Source of the DNA: Ophiodon elongatus
Lineage: Eukaryota; Chordata; Actinopteri; Perciformes; Hexagrammidae
Length of the DNA: 64,000 nt
Direction of reading: 5' to 3'
NCBI GenBank assembly: GCA_016806645.1
Contig: JACSYO010001980.1
Span: forward strand, 1,240,001 to 1,304,000
Shown here: piece by piece, positions 52,524 through 64,000 of the stretch
How positions within the stretch are numbered: the stretch's first letter is position 1
Layout of the letters: every line of letters begins with the position of its first letter
Translations under genes and position numbers: made by a program
The notes under the pieces: generated by a model
What the model saw: the letters and a program-made list of their open reading frames with translations, nothing else
Told to the model about the DNA's origin: nothing
Database searches by the model: none

Positions 52524-52621
52524 ATGCCGTTGAAATGGAAAAGCGGTTCTCCTGTCAGCTGGAAATTCCCAGTCCCCGTTCTTAAGACATCCAGGTCCTC
52601 ACCCCTTTCACCTGCCTACAT
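52524..52621 (+). CDS. klhl13: klhl13 alternative first coding exon B (partial gene)
   Basis: The ATG at 52524 opens a 98-nt frame translating as MPLKWKSGSPVSWKFPV, then PVLKTSRSSPLSPAY, and ends as AT| at a strong donor (GTGAGTAC). This closely matches the remembered N-terminus of the long human KLHL13 isoform (MPLKWKTSSPAIWKFPV), including the split isoleucine codon, so it is a confident identification. The protein continues with BTB, BACK and six Kelch repeats in human; none of these occurs between 52622 and 64000, so the remaining exons are to the right. Head-to-head placement with wdr44 matches the human X chromosome arrangement. Confidence 0.9.
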
Positions 52622-53635
52622 GTGAGTACGAGCTTAATAGCGTTCTCATTATACCGTTGTGGTACTGTGGAGATGTGTTTTGCGTTTCAGTCTTTCCTCA
52701 TTTTCTTTTTTTTTTTTTTTTTCTTTCTTTGTAAATTATTTCGAGCAATTTTTCTTCTTTTTTTTTTTTTTTTTTTGTTGTTGCAGCCCTAATTAGGCAG
52801 AATGCTGCGATTGAGCCCCGTAGCGTGTCAGGAGATGTGCCTTTCCCTGCATGCATTTTGTTGTTTGCTGGCAGAGTGCTTTGCTCCCGGGCAGAAGGAC
52901 TCATTTTGCCGCTAGTCAGGACATGGCGAGCAGCACATCCCCGACTCTTGCCCTCTCCCTGTGGCTATGTTTATTTGGGAGCAGGGACTCAGCAGCTTGG
53001 GAGGAGCCTGCCTTTGTCAGGATGTCTGGCGTGCCCTGGTTTAGAAGCTATTGTCATCTGCTACTGTTCAGGAGGGGGGGAGGGTAGAATGGAAGTGCCT
53101 CTCACCGCCGCTCGCCATCCTCTCTCTTCACCCCCCGTTTCCTGCGCTCTGCTGAAATGGACAAGTGTCTCGGTTGACTTTTGTAACGCGCCGTCGGCCT
53201 ACAGAGAGTGAGAACCAAAAACCTTGAAAACAACACAGTTTTCATGGCGAGCTAGGCTAGCTGATGGCCTTAAGGTCATTTTATAGGCTTACTTGGGTGG
53301 ATTTTTACAAAATTGGATTTATGCAGTCTCCAGTTATCATGCAGCTTTACTTATGAGCTTAAGAGCTTAATTTTGCTAGTTTTACAGAAATGTTTATTTT
53401 AAACATTGCGGCATCCCAGCAAGATAAATCTATGCTCTATCCCCAGTGAAACGGGTGACATCCGCAACATGGCTATTTCTAAATGTACAAAAATATGCAC
53501 CGTTACCATATAGTCCCTACTTGAGTAAACCTTAAGGACGTCTTGTCAAAAGCATGTCACTTTGTAAGCTCTTTATGAAATGATGAATTATTCACTATTG
53601 ACTCTGTCATTTTAGTTTGAATCTTGGTAGTTTAG

Positions 53636-53835
53636 CTGGAACACCCTGATTCTCTCTCACACACTCAAACACGCATGCATTCACTCCTGGAAGCTGTCCA
53701 GCTCCACCACAGTGTTATCTGTTGGCCACTGAGCAGCTCCTCTGGAACAGTTGGGGGGTTAAGGGCCTTGCTCAAGGGCAACGTAGTGGTTGTAGCAATT
53801 GAGGGGGAAGCTCTGTTTATTCACCTTCCCACCCA
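53636..53835. repeat. Diverged fish dispersed repeat
   Basis: Contains ACTGAGCAGCTCCTCTGG, GGGTTAAGGGCCTTGCTCAA and TCTGTTTATTCACCTTCCC, typical of a widespread fish repeat, in the klhl13 intron. Confidence 0.6.
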
Positions 53836-55225
53836 TATTTAATCAGACAGCTCAAATAAACAACCTTCCAGTTATTTTAGCCTACTTTCCAGCACTGTAT
53901 GATAGGATCTGTAATAGATAGGCCCAAAGTGTGTTTTAGTTTATAATGCAGTTGCTAACGGGGAGCTGAGTGAAATTTCTATGCAAATCTCCATCTTGTC
54001 CATGAACATTTTAAATAATCCAGTCTGCAGATATGTTAACCGTGCGCCATTGTCGGTGATTTGTTTGAGTTTTTTGGTGTGTAATACAGCTCCTTCAAAA
54101 TAAAGCAGCACAAGTTAACACTAAACCATTTTTTGATGGTCATAAACCTCTTGGAGAAATAAATGATATCGCTGTATGTTTGCAAATGTTTTGCTATATC
54201 ATTCTGAATTTCTATTTAAACAGACACAGACCTGCCATGCGCCATTTATGTGTGCTGTACTCCATTACATCTCACGGTTTCTTATCTTGATGGATCATCT
54301 TTTTCGGCTTATCTCTAAACTCCACTTCTTTAAATAAACCACGCTGTGTGACTTAACTACTCTGTGTTATCAGTGTTCTCCTCCCGCTACGGCATCAATC
54401 AGGACCAAGTCTGAGACTGTATGCAGGACCTTAACGCCAAAGGACTAAAAACTCTGCCAATGAGAACGCAAGGACGAGAGTGCATTAAGTGTACTTAAGT
54501 TGCTGCGTGTCTTCATAGGAGATTGCGCGCACACACTAGCAAGTGAAGCGCATTCAAGCCTCGAGGCTCCGCCTCACTCTGCCCAGTGCGGCTCTGCCCT
54601 CCCAACCACTTACTATTTTGAAACGTGTATATTGTGAGCTGTGTTTTTAGGCAGACTGATATTGGGCCCCCAATTATAGGTTCCTCTGTGGTCAGGGAGA
54701 AGTCACTCTTTATAGGTCCTTTGAGTGGTGCAACTGTCCAGGTCGGCTTTAGAGACACTTTTAACTTGGTATGCTGCTCGGGTAATCTTTGTAAATAAGG
54801 CAGCAGAATGACGGAGGACGCACAAGAGAGGTTTTTGAAATATCTGTCGTACGTGATGTATAAATAATTATGATTTGTTTTCACAATGTGCTTGCCTGTT
54901 TTGAAACCGCCCTAATCTATAGATAGACTGGAGAACTGCCTGTGGTGCAGATTTCATGCTAGCAAGGAATGGTTAAGGTTCACTGCCAGTGCGGTCCATA
55001 GAATAATCTTCTACTCAGTAAACCGTCATTGGGTTTTGTGTTTTATTTCTCAAAGTCTTTGAAATGAATGTCATCCCTCATCTTACAGTGGTTCAGTACG
55101 AGGCGCTTAATATATGTGTGACTGCTGTCTATAGTAATCACCTCTTGGAGGCGTCATGGTGATCCAGCAACCTCAACTGCGGCAAAGCCTGTTAGATTCC
55201 AGTCAGGGACCTTTAGCACATACCG

Positions 55226-55226
<1 letters not shown>

Positions 55227-55268
<42 letters not shown>

Positions 55269-55295
55269 TGCTCTCTCGCTCTCTCTCTTTCTCTC
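55227..55295 (+). repeat. (CT)n microsatellite
   Basis: CT-rich run with a few CG/TT interruptions, in the klhl13 intron. Confidence 0.95.
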
Positions 55296-56220
55296 TCGCC
55301 ATGTTTTCTATCAACAACCTCATTGAGGCAAAATGGGAATGAGAAAATCAATCCTTCCAAGGAAATCTAAAAATGAAATCGCATCTTGCACATTCTGACC
55401 TTCATGTTTTCCTTCAGCACATTAGTGTCTAAAAGTGATTTATCTACTGCTGTCCTTTTGGTTCTACTGATCCATGTTTGTTTTTTTTTTTGGTTTGAAA
55501 GAAATGCACAGTTTAAGAAAATAAAACCTTCTCTCAACATGCAGGCTGCTGCTAAAATGGCTTAAGACTTAAGAAAAAAAAAACTAGATGGCTTTGACTT
55601 AAGTATTTCTAGTGTTAAGACCGTAATTAAAGCCACTGTGACCAGATTAAATTCCATGCAGATTGTACAGCTATAAGTAAAATGAAAGATTTGAAAGTCT
55701 CTCTTAACAGATATTTGTGACTGTAGATGCTTCACATGTCTCATGTGGCTGTCAAGTCCTGCTGCTGCTGCTGCTGCTGAATCCTCTGCGCTACTGTTTT
55801 GAGATTATTTTTGCAGTCTCTGAGGTAAATGGCCCGCTACTTTGCATTCTTTGAAACCTACTTCATCACCAACTTGCATTCATTTGTTCGATAAATTAAA
55901 CAATTCATCTATTCTAAAATAATAGAAACAATGTTGATTTGACAGCTGGTATTGAAGTGAATAAGAGCTGGGTTTGCGCTGATAATTTCCTTTTTTTTTA
56001 TTTTGACTTTGAACATCATCTGACAAAGAAGACATTTTTATGTTTAGAAAATACATAAAACAGTGGAATTATTCTCAAGAGTCTCACCAGCTATTTATGT
56101 GTTAATTGGACTCAGTCAGGGATGATATGCCAGCAGAGAAACTACAATGCTTTTTCTTAGCTAACAGACCGTACGATTGTACTCTAAAGTACAGATGGAC
56201 CACAAATTCACACATTAAAG

Positions 56221-56831
56221 GGACCGTTCGGATGTTTTTAAATGGGGTTGTGCGAGGTAGTTATCCAGAGTTGGTGTATAACCTACTGTAGATGACGGCT
56301 GGCATGCCACCATCTTGGAGAAGCAGACAGGAGTTACTCACGGGGGCAAAGCAATGCACAGCTGTGGACAGGGGGCAGCAGCAAAATGTATTTTAGACAT
56401 CCAAAAGAAATGGCCAGTTTTAAGTGTACGCTATATTTAGAATATTTGCGCTGGATTATCTTGCCGTGAGACAGCTATAGAGTCTATGTTTACGGCGGGG
56501 GAACTGAAGCCGTTATCTATCTACTCGCCACAGCCACCAGAATCCATTGGGGGAAAAACATGTGACCATAGATGGATTGTCCTCTTCAGTGATTTGTCTC
56601 CCAGTAAGGTAAAGTGGTAAAACTATTCAAAATACAGGGTACACTTTAACTGATTAGGATTTTGTTTTGGTGGGCCTTTCTTTTAGCCAGCCAAAATATG
56701 TGGTGATGTCCCCATCCACGGCAGTACATTGCTTTGTTTCCGTGCTGTAACGCCTGGCATGCTGACCGTCATCTACTATAGGTGATACACAATGGATAAG
56801 TACCTCATAAAACCCCACTTCAAAAATCTCC
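56221..56831. mobile_element. Foldback/MITE-like DNA element with long inverted arms
   Basis: The left arm (56221-56372) and right arm (56706-56831) are inverted, diverged copies of each other. Paired landmarks are TAGATGACGG at 56290 with CCGTCATCTACTATAG at 56766, ATGGGGTTG at 56243 with AACCCCACTT at 56811, and CAAAGCAATG at 56347 with CATTGCTTTG at 56728. No transposase ORF lies between them, so this is a non-autonomous element. I recognise similar sequence as widespread in fish. Superfamily and exact ends were not determined. Confidence 0.8.
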
Positions 56832-59076
56832 AAACTATCTCTTTTTGGCTGGCGGAACATCACCTGAGTTCAGTCAGGTGAGACTATAGAAATAGCTAGC
56901 CGGGAAGAACACGGACGCAGCTACGGAGAAGGATGACCCTTAGACCCGGCTCTGCCACTGGCCACCACCCTGCTGTTTGGCTCATTTTCTGGAACCAGTG
57001 TAGCATGAAAGCATGGTGGAATTAGCGAGCTTGCTACGTCTGCTGGATAATGAGCTAGCTTTCAGCAAATGAACCGAACAAAGTTGTCAAGTTATCTACA
57101 GAAGAGGTTCCAGAAACTCCTATGAAAATAGATTAGTCTGAATCCGGACCCATACAATTCTTTTTTTTTTTTCTTTTTTTTTTATAAAACACAAAAGCTT
57201 TTTCAAAGACATGTAATATTTCTTCCACTTATTCCCACTGAAGCTCCTTCTCCAGTACCTTTGCCCTGCTTACATAGTTATATTGTGAATTCAGAGGTTG
57301 TAATTGGTCACACATAACGGAAGGTGTACAACACCAGGACAGTCAGGGGGATTCAAAATATGAAAAAAGTTAAATATTGCTGACCTATATGATTATGGAA
57401 GGATCTGCAATTAATCGTACATCCCTGTTTAGATAGTTACAGTGAGATTAAGCCACTTTGTATGCAAAGTTATTCCTCTCTACTTATTTGAACCCAAGCA
57501 AAAATGTGCTGACACATCCAATTCCCTATTGCTTTGACACATCTCTGCCCTTTTTGTTTAGTCTCTGGATTCAGTCCTTGGATTCACATCTCCCTGGCCT
57601 GCGATAGCTGAATAATTTCACACATCTGCAGTGACTACACCGTTCACTGCTTTTTGTAGCTTTTTTCTTCTTCATCTTCGTCAAAAAAAGAAGTAACGCA
57701 AGCTTTCAACACAAATTAGTATCATACTGGCTGTTGTTGCCCTTTTTGGTTTACACACACACACTTAGCTGGGTCGTGTTCCTTCATACAGCATCTTTCA
57801 GGTTGATTAAGCATTTGGTACATGTCGACAGATTGTCCACTCCACCCACACGCAAACACGTTCAAAAGCTCGTTTGGTTTAACTGCTTGTGGTGCAGTTT
57901 GAAACTGTTTTTGAAATTTAATTTTAGGTACTCATAAATTCCCCAACCCTTTTGGATGCAAAAGCTCTGGCCTTAAAGTGCTCTTTGATTATAAAGTGTA
58001 ATTACAGACTCATTATAACGGACAAATTGCTAAAATTATAGGCATGATTGGAGCAATTATCTGGAGATTGTGGGTAGTTTGTTCATGACAGCGTGAGCCG
58101 CAAATACTTTGGAAATAGCAGTGGACCTGACGCTCAATAGAATGCATAACATAATCACGAAACTCATCAAATTCACACATCTGTCAGCATATGTTTTGTG
58201 ACAAGCTCGGGGTTTATTTTCACATGTTGTGTTTATCATATCGCAGATTTTCAGGGCACTTTTACTGAAGCTCATAAAGACATCCTCTCAAATACTGGAA
58301 CTCTGGCTTTTTCCCTTCAATTGTTCCCCCATTTACTCCCATTTTAACAGTTCAATCCATGCTAATCTCCTTTTGAAATCTGAATTCATGTGACATTTCC
58401 AGCAATTAAGAGTCCGTGAATAGCACATTGCAACCATCCATTCAGTTGGTTAAGCCAGAGTATTAATTAGTGAAGAGAATTTGACCATAATGCGCAGAGC
58501 AAACAACATTTGTCAGACACATGGAACACAGATGTTTGAATAGTCTGATAAGTGATCGCTTTCTTTTTTTGCTGGAATTCTGTGAATGGATGAAATAAAA
58601 ATAAAAAATGGAGCAGAGCAAGGCTTAATTTTAAAAAAATGGCTGCATTCATTAAGATGATGGACATTTATATATTGCGATCCATCCACCAGACCCGTTG
58701 TCACATTTTAGATGCACCAAAGGCTGTTTGATGGAATAGAAGACGCGATGAGAGGAGAATTTTAAGACCGTAACTACCTCCTTTTTCTCTGCCCTACTGC
58801 ATCTTGATGTGTGGCGGTGGGGAAAGGGAAACAGGAGCTGCACCCAATTCTCTGAAATGTTGAGAGAATTTCACACTTTTCTTTCCTCTCAGTTGTTAAA
58901 AAGAAGTGTTGCTGCTGCTGCTGCAGGAAAGGTGGAGAAGCAGCTGCTGAATGTACGCATGTTTGTGGGCTAGAAGGCAATAACCCATTGGATAATCATG
59001 TTGCTCGTCTCATCTTGTACCTTAATTTCTGTAAAAAGTGTTCAGTACTCTCACAGGTGAGCACAAATAATTTAGG

Positions 59077-59079
<3 letters not shown>

Positions 59080-59134
<55 letters not shown>
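59080..59134 (+). repeat. (CA)n microsatellite
   Basis: About 27 CA units within the klhl13 intron. Confidence 0.97.
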
Positions 59135-59138
<4 letters not shown>

Positions 59139-61402
59139 CTGCAGTATTAGAAATCCAAGTGACACTACTGTACATTTGCAAATAGGTCTTCAGCTTGAGC
59201 CACAGCAGTGTTTTCTGCCGCAGCATCGTTGCTATAGTAATTTTTGAGGCTGTGGTCTTGATCTGTGATACAGATGTATTGTGTTGCATGATATTGGAAG
59301 GTGTTGCTAAAATGTCCCTTTTTCTTTTATGACTAATAAGTCAATTTAACACCATGTTTTTTTTTGGCCATTGTATTGAAAATACAGTAAATTCTAATAT
59401 ATTTTTTTTCTTTTTTCTAAAAAGAGTACTTGAGCACTACTGCGTCATAAGCTCTGTTTCCCCCCCACCCCCCAGGAGTGTTATTGCATTGCTGCGCTCA
59501 GCGATTGAGAAGACCCTTCAGTTTAGGTGTCTGCCATCGCTCAGTTTGCTTCAGATTCAGCTGCTGCAGTGTATGTTGTGAGGACAGCAGCCAGACTGGA
59601 GGAGTCTTGTGGGTGGTAGAGGTATCCTTTGTTTTGTACTGTGTCTGTTTGGCTCTCGGGCTCTTCCTGTGTTCCTGTTAAAACAATAGGTCACATAAGT
59701 CCATAGTAGCTGTAAGCAACTAAAACTTTTAAAATGTCCGTGTAATGCCGCTTGTACAGAAATTAGTCCAAGAATAATGGGCTGCAATCAATTTTTCATT
59801 GGCAGTACATGGATTTTATTTGGGATTTCTGGCTTTTTTTTTTTGGGTGGGTGGGTGGGGGGGGGGTGTTCTTCCTGTCTCCTGTGATTAAACAATCCTT
59901 TTGAAGCCAAGCCCAGGAACTGACACAATGAGGACTTACACCAGTATTCCCTTACATCTAGTAGCTCGCTATGTTTTAACTGACTATCTCAGGTATGACA
60001 GCACTGTAAAGTCATTGTTGTACACAGTGCTCTTGTCAGAAAAGATGAGGCATGTGTAACCTGAAAACCTGTGGGCCCATCCTTCAACATGGATGTACAA
60101 TACATTTTTTTTCCAGTACAATTTGAACATGCAAGTTTCTTTGCTCCAGAAACATTTTCAACGTGACATTTGGTTCTTCAGATGTTGTGAACCTGAAATA
60201 GACGAGATTAATGAAGTTTATATCAACGCACGTCTAAGCATTACGAGGCAGCAAAGCTATACTCCTTAATCTTTTAAGACCCTTCCACTGTCATCCCAGG
60301 GAAAAAGCCAAGTTGACTTCAGCTTCAGCTAAACTGTCACTGGTGGAAGGATGTTTTTTTTAAGCTTTGCACTGGGGTAAAAGACCTGGATAGACTGCTA
60401 CCCTTGTTTCTCCATTACTACTTTTTCAATCCTCCAACTTCTCAATACTTCCTCCAACCCTCTCTTTCCCCCTGCCCTGCTCAGGTGAATATTAAACACA
60501 TTTTCCACTCGTGTTATGTGTCACTGACCTGCATATGGGATCCATAGCATTTCATTCCATGTATTTGTCCTTTCCGATGTAGTTAACAATGTATGTTCTG
60601 GTTTTTGTTGTGGGAAGAAAAAGCCATAACATGTAGGAGGCTGTGAGAGCAAATTGGTCTATAGAGTAAACATGAGAAACTGCTGCACTCTGAACTAATA
60701 ACAGTTCTGTACCATAACCATACATACCAAGCGATGATTCCTCTCTAACTTAATTGGTACTGTGAAGGTGCCAACTTCTAATCTGATGAATAAGCATAAG
60801 ATCAAGTGTTGTTTTTATTCAACCCAGAGATACCTTCATTTTATTTCCATCATCTATCATTTTAATTTCTCCCCCTCATTTAAAACTTCTGACATAACGG
60901 TATGCCCTCTAAGAGATTAGCAGTATGAATCACAATGCATTGTTTGATGTGTGGTTTTATAATCAATTCATCCTCATTCTGTTAAAAGTCAATCTGTGAT
61001 CTGCTGCTGTGAAACCACATGACGTTCCAAACTCTTGTGTCTAAACTAGTCATTTAGTATAGGACTCATCTCAGGCGCTGCTTTGTGGAGTTGTGATAGC
61101 CTCACGTGGAATTACACGGTGACATTTGTGTATCATTAAAGTCTTAAAAGCTTAAAACTTAGTTTATTATGTTGGAACAAAACAGTTTTTCTGAATTTAT
61201 CTGAAGGTTTATCTTAATTTTGGATCCAAAGGTTCATCTTAATCTTTTAGTAACTTTTTTACTTCTTTTTTTTTTTTTTTATAGTAAGTGTGTAAAAGTG
61301 ATACACATAAAACATACCTAAAATAAACCCATAGTTAGCATTGGTAAAAGGTATTTGACAGGCGGAGAGATAAAATATTCTCTGATCTATTTTCTGTGAT
61401 GT

Positions 61403-61513
61403 TTAGTAAATGATTTTTTTGCAGTGGTCAGTGCGGAGCTGCAGTAATGCTTTAGGCACGATTCTCTTCAAACGGGCCACGGCAGCGGCTAGAGATTCAG
61501 TCTCCAGGTTGTC
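61403..61513 (-). other. Unidentified exon-like ORF (possible terminal exon)
   Basis: On the minus strand a strong acceptor (CTGCTCTTCCAG) precedes an open frame beginning KTSDNLETESLAAAVARLKR and ending with a stop at 61403. A minus-strand AATAAA occurs about 240 nt later (61163-61168). The composition (amphipathic, Leu/Ala/Arg-rich) looks protein-like, but I do not recognise the family and saw no partner exon on the same strand nearby. It may be the last exon of a gene to the right, a pseudogene fragment or chance. Confidence 0.3.
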
Positions 61514-63130
61514 GGATGTCTTCTGGAAGAGCAGAAACATATTCACAAAAGCAAGCATATCCAGATGATAAATACTATGTGCTGAGCAGAAAAGCATTTA
61601 AAGGGCAGAAAAAAATATAGTCCGCACATTGGATTACCAATGGTAATCAATTAAATGTTCATGGGACCTTTTTTTTTTTTTTTTTTTTTTTAACATCTTT
61701 TAGGAAGAGCAGAACTTTTATGTGGGATGCTGTAGCTTTTGTCTTCTTTGTTTCGTTCTGGCAGCCACCAACACTCCTTTGTGGTTTGGACAACCCACTC
61801 TCTCCTCGCTGCCTGTCCGACTTACCACCTGACGGGGTAAATGTGCCAGTACATTGCCTTTGCTGTGTGTCAGTGTGATTGTGACCACTGTTCCAGTTCC
61901 TCAGCGTTTTGTGGTGGTGTTTACAAATCCCCAGTAGACGTGGTCCGTGATCATCTCCCTTTTTTAAAAATGTACATTTATTACTGACTCCATCCTCTCA
62001 TCATCATTTTAGAAATGTACATTTGAATCGAGATTTGTATACAATAGACCTTAAGCATGTGTGACCACGATCATCGTTGTTTCCTTACCTCCTGTGGTAG
62101 CAGATATCTGTTTATCTGTTTTCTTGTTGATTATGTATCCTCATTGGCCTTCCTACCTGTTCCCTAGTTCTTGTACAGCATGTGGAAAGAATGCCAAGTA
62201 GATTCCACCTGACCTTCTCAATGTTTATCCATCATGTACCCCCAAATGTCTTTGGCCTAATCTTTAAAGTCTTGAAAGGGGACTGTGGTTCACTGTTAGC
62301 CGGCTGAAGTCTTAGTGGTGTGTTCAAGTTTAAAGATGTGAGGCGACGTGAGGCGACGTGAGGTGACACAAAACGTTTGATCAGTCAGCCTTTGCCGGCT
62401 TTGAGGTCGGCTCAGAGAATCGGAGCCCTAAAGTGAAGTTTCTTTGATAAGAAAAGAGAGGTAAAGTTTTCCTCCCCACAGTTCCTTGGAAAAAAGTTGC
62501 CATGTAACTTTTTCTCCTGATTACTTTTCGGGAACCAGATTATGCAGCCAAAGCATAGAGTGTAGCAGTTAACGAATGTTTTTCACCTCCAAGTGACCTT
62601 TTAGACAATTGTGACTCGCAACTGCAAATCATTATCATTATTATGCATCTTTTTTGTTTGAATGTGTTTCATACGGCATAGCATAGAGAACGTCTCCCTG
62701 CATAGTCGTCCTGTAAAGTTAATCAATCATTGTGCAATAGTTCCCTTTTTAATTTAGCCATTAAAAGCAGAACCGTTTCATATTAATGTGCACGTTGTAA
62801 AAATTAAAGAACATTTCCATCCTCTGTTCTTACAGGTCAGCATATAGGTAGAAAATAATGACGCATTAATGTTTAACCTTGTGCAGATTATTGATTCAGA
62901 CATTAGTGGAAGCTTTACAGTCTGTCTAGATGTGTCCTGATCTAATGAATATATTTAACATCAAATCTCCTCAATCCATTTTTAAATAGCATTCAAAGAA
63001 AACACTTCTTGCCCTCTCTTACTCAGTATCATATTTATTAATAGCATTGTGATCGTGTGTCGGAATGTTCAAATTAATACCAATTTACTGACGTAGTTTC
63101 TAATCAGATGTGCCTGTAAAAGAAGAGACT

Positions 63131-63248
63131 GGCAGAGCAGTCGTTATCTAACAGATGCACAAACCATTGTACCTGATTAGTCGTAATAATAGTCCTGCAT
63201 TGAAAGGTTCAGTGTTATGTGCATCTGTTACATAAAGACTGCTCTGCC
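63131..63248. repeat. Hairpin-forming inverted repeat in klhl13 intron
   Basis: The left arm GGCAGAGCAGTC...TAACAGATGCACA pairs with the right arm TGTGCATCTGTTA...GACTGCTCTGCC (about 32 of 36 positions), with a central region of roughly 46 nt. It could be a MITE relic or a structured transcript. Confidence 0.8.
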
Positions 63249-64000
63249 TTCCTATTATAGACTTACATAATTAGCATTATATGTGATTACTCATAAAATA
63301 GTCGCATTGAACGGTGAGTGAGTAGATTTTGCATGTAAGATGAGATCAGCCTAGATATGTCCCATTAACATTCTTTTAGCATCTAAAAGCTATATTTTAT
63401 TTAGAGATGCCGAGTAACGTCCCCTCAAAGCACAAGGGACATTTCCTTACAAATGATAAAAACCACTCTGCAAGCCGCAGAAAAATCAAGTGTTCATACA
63501 CACAAGGACTTTAGAGTTGCTTCATTATATAAATAGTCCACCCAAAAACCATTAGTCTTCTACATCTGACAAGCACTGCCTGCTCACGAGCCCGTTTGAA
63601 GACGCAAATGTACTGTTATGCTGAGCCAGACATTTTTTTGTGAAAGAATATTTTTAGCAAAACCAGGCCAATCGACATCTGAAAATGAGTGCCTTTTTTT
63701 AAGTCTCACATGCCACATTGGGTGACTATTCTGTCATCTCTATATATATATATTGAATGGAGAATAGTTGTAATATTTTAAGTTGAGTTTTTATTCCGCG
63801 TGTGAAATGTAGATCTCTGTGGGCCGTTGTGGTGTGTAGCCCCGCCCTCTGTGCAACAACTCTTACCCCTAAAAACGGGGCAGGTAGGTTTACACAAACC
63901 ACCCCTATAATAATCAGTCACAAGTCCTCAACCTCTTATATTAACTTCTTCATCTTTAAAAAATACCCTCCATCCTCAACTCAACTGGTCTTTCTTTTCT

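Larger units (their letters stand above)
52622..64000 (+). other. klhl13 intron, continuing past the window
   Basis: After the donor at 52622 no BTB or Kelch coding exon is found. The region holds dispersed repeats, microsatellites, the 56.2-56.8 kb foldback element, the 61.4 kb exon-like ORF and the 63.1 kb hairpin; otherwise it is plain AT-rich intronic DNA. Confidence 0.65.

Noticed and set aside
52025..52525. Overlapping ORFs of about 120 codons on both strands before klhl13 exon B
   Set aside because: They run across the C-rich tract, have no recognisable domain, and are better explained as promoter or 5' UTR sequence.
1..64000. Prokaryotic-type defence system, integrated virus or tRNA/rRNA genes
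   Set aside because: No reverse transcriptase, integrase, capsid, Cas or toxin-antitoxin reading frame, and no cloverleaf-like sequence, was seen. All strong coding signal belongs to the four vertebrate genes.

Overview
This window is nuclear DNA from a ray-finned fish, probably a percomorph-type teleost. Four multi-exon vertebrate genes can be read through GT-AG (and some GC-AG) introns. The spacers carry dinucleotide microsatellites, short palindromic elements and repeat tails that I recognise from fish genomes. There are no operons, phage genes, CRISPR arrays, tRNAs or rRNAs. The species cannot be named from this sequence.

Layout: (1) lrch2 on the minus strand, from its start codon at 22161 to the left edge. 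Nineteen coding exons are assembled (2040 nt, 680 codons), and the last part of the calponin-homology domain lies outside the window. (2) A spacer of about 2 kb (22.2-24.2 kb) containing a non-LTR retrotransposon tail. (3) A u2surp/SR140-type splicing-factor gene on the plus strand, CDS 25383-34289, 23 coding exons, 882 aa. (4) wdr44 on the minus strand, CDS 43850-35503, 20 coding exons, 906 aa. It is tail-to-tail with u2surp, and the two poly(A) signals are about 150 bp apart. (5) klhl13 on the plus strand, head-to-head with wdr44. Only two alternative first coding exons (49074-49126 and 52524-52621) are present, plus a probable non-coding first exon and a CCAAT-box promoter near 47.0 kb. The BTB/Kelch body must lie to the right of the window. 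(6) 52.6-64 kb: klhl13 intron with repeats, a foldback transposon, a hairpin and one unexplained exon-like ORF on the minus strand.

The genes have unrelated cellular jobs: an LRR/CH cytoskeletal scaffold, a U2 snRNP/pre-mRNA splicing protein, a Rab11/VAP tubular-endosome effector and a Cul3 adaptor. The block LRCH2-WDR44-KLHL13 corresponds to human Xq23-q24. The odd member is the U2SURP-like gene, whose human counterpart is on 3q23. That region shares other ohnolog pairs with Xq23 (PLS1/PLS3, TRPC1/TRPC5), so this copy may be an ancient paralogue lost from mammals.

No undescribed multi-gene system is evident. The most interesting signals concern splicing: a 14-bp minisatellite that tiles a branch-point-like motif in front of a wdr44 exon, a long TG repeat abutting the 3' splice site of an lrch2 exon (compare the CFTR TGmTn tract), and two strong GC-AG introns in a gene that itself encodes a splicing factor. 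All exon boundaries come from reading frames, splice consensus and remembered family sequence. No alignment was run.
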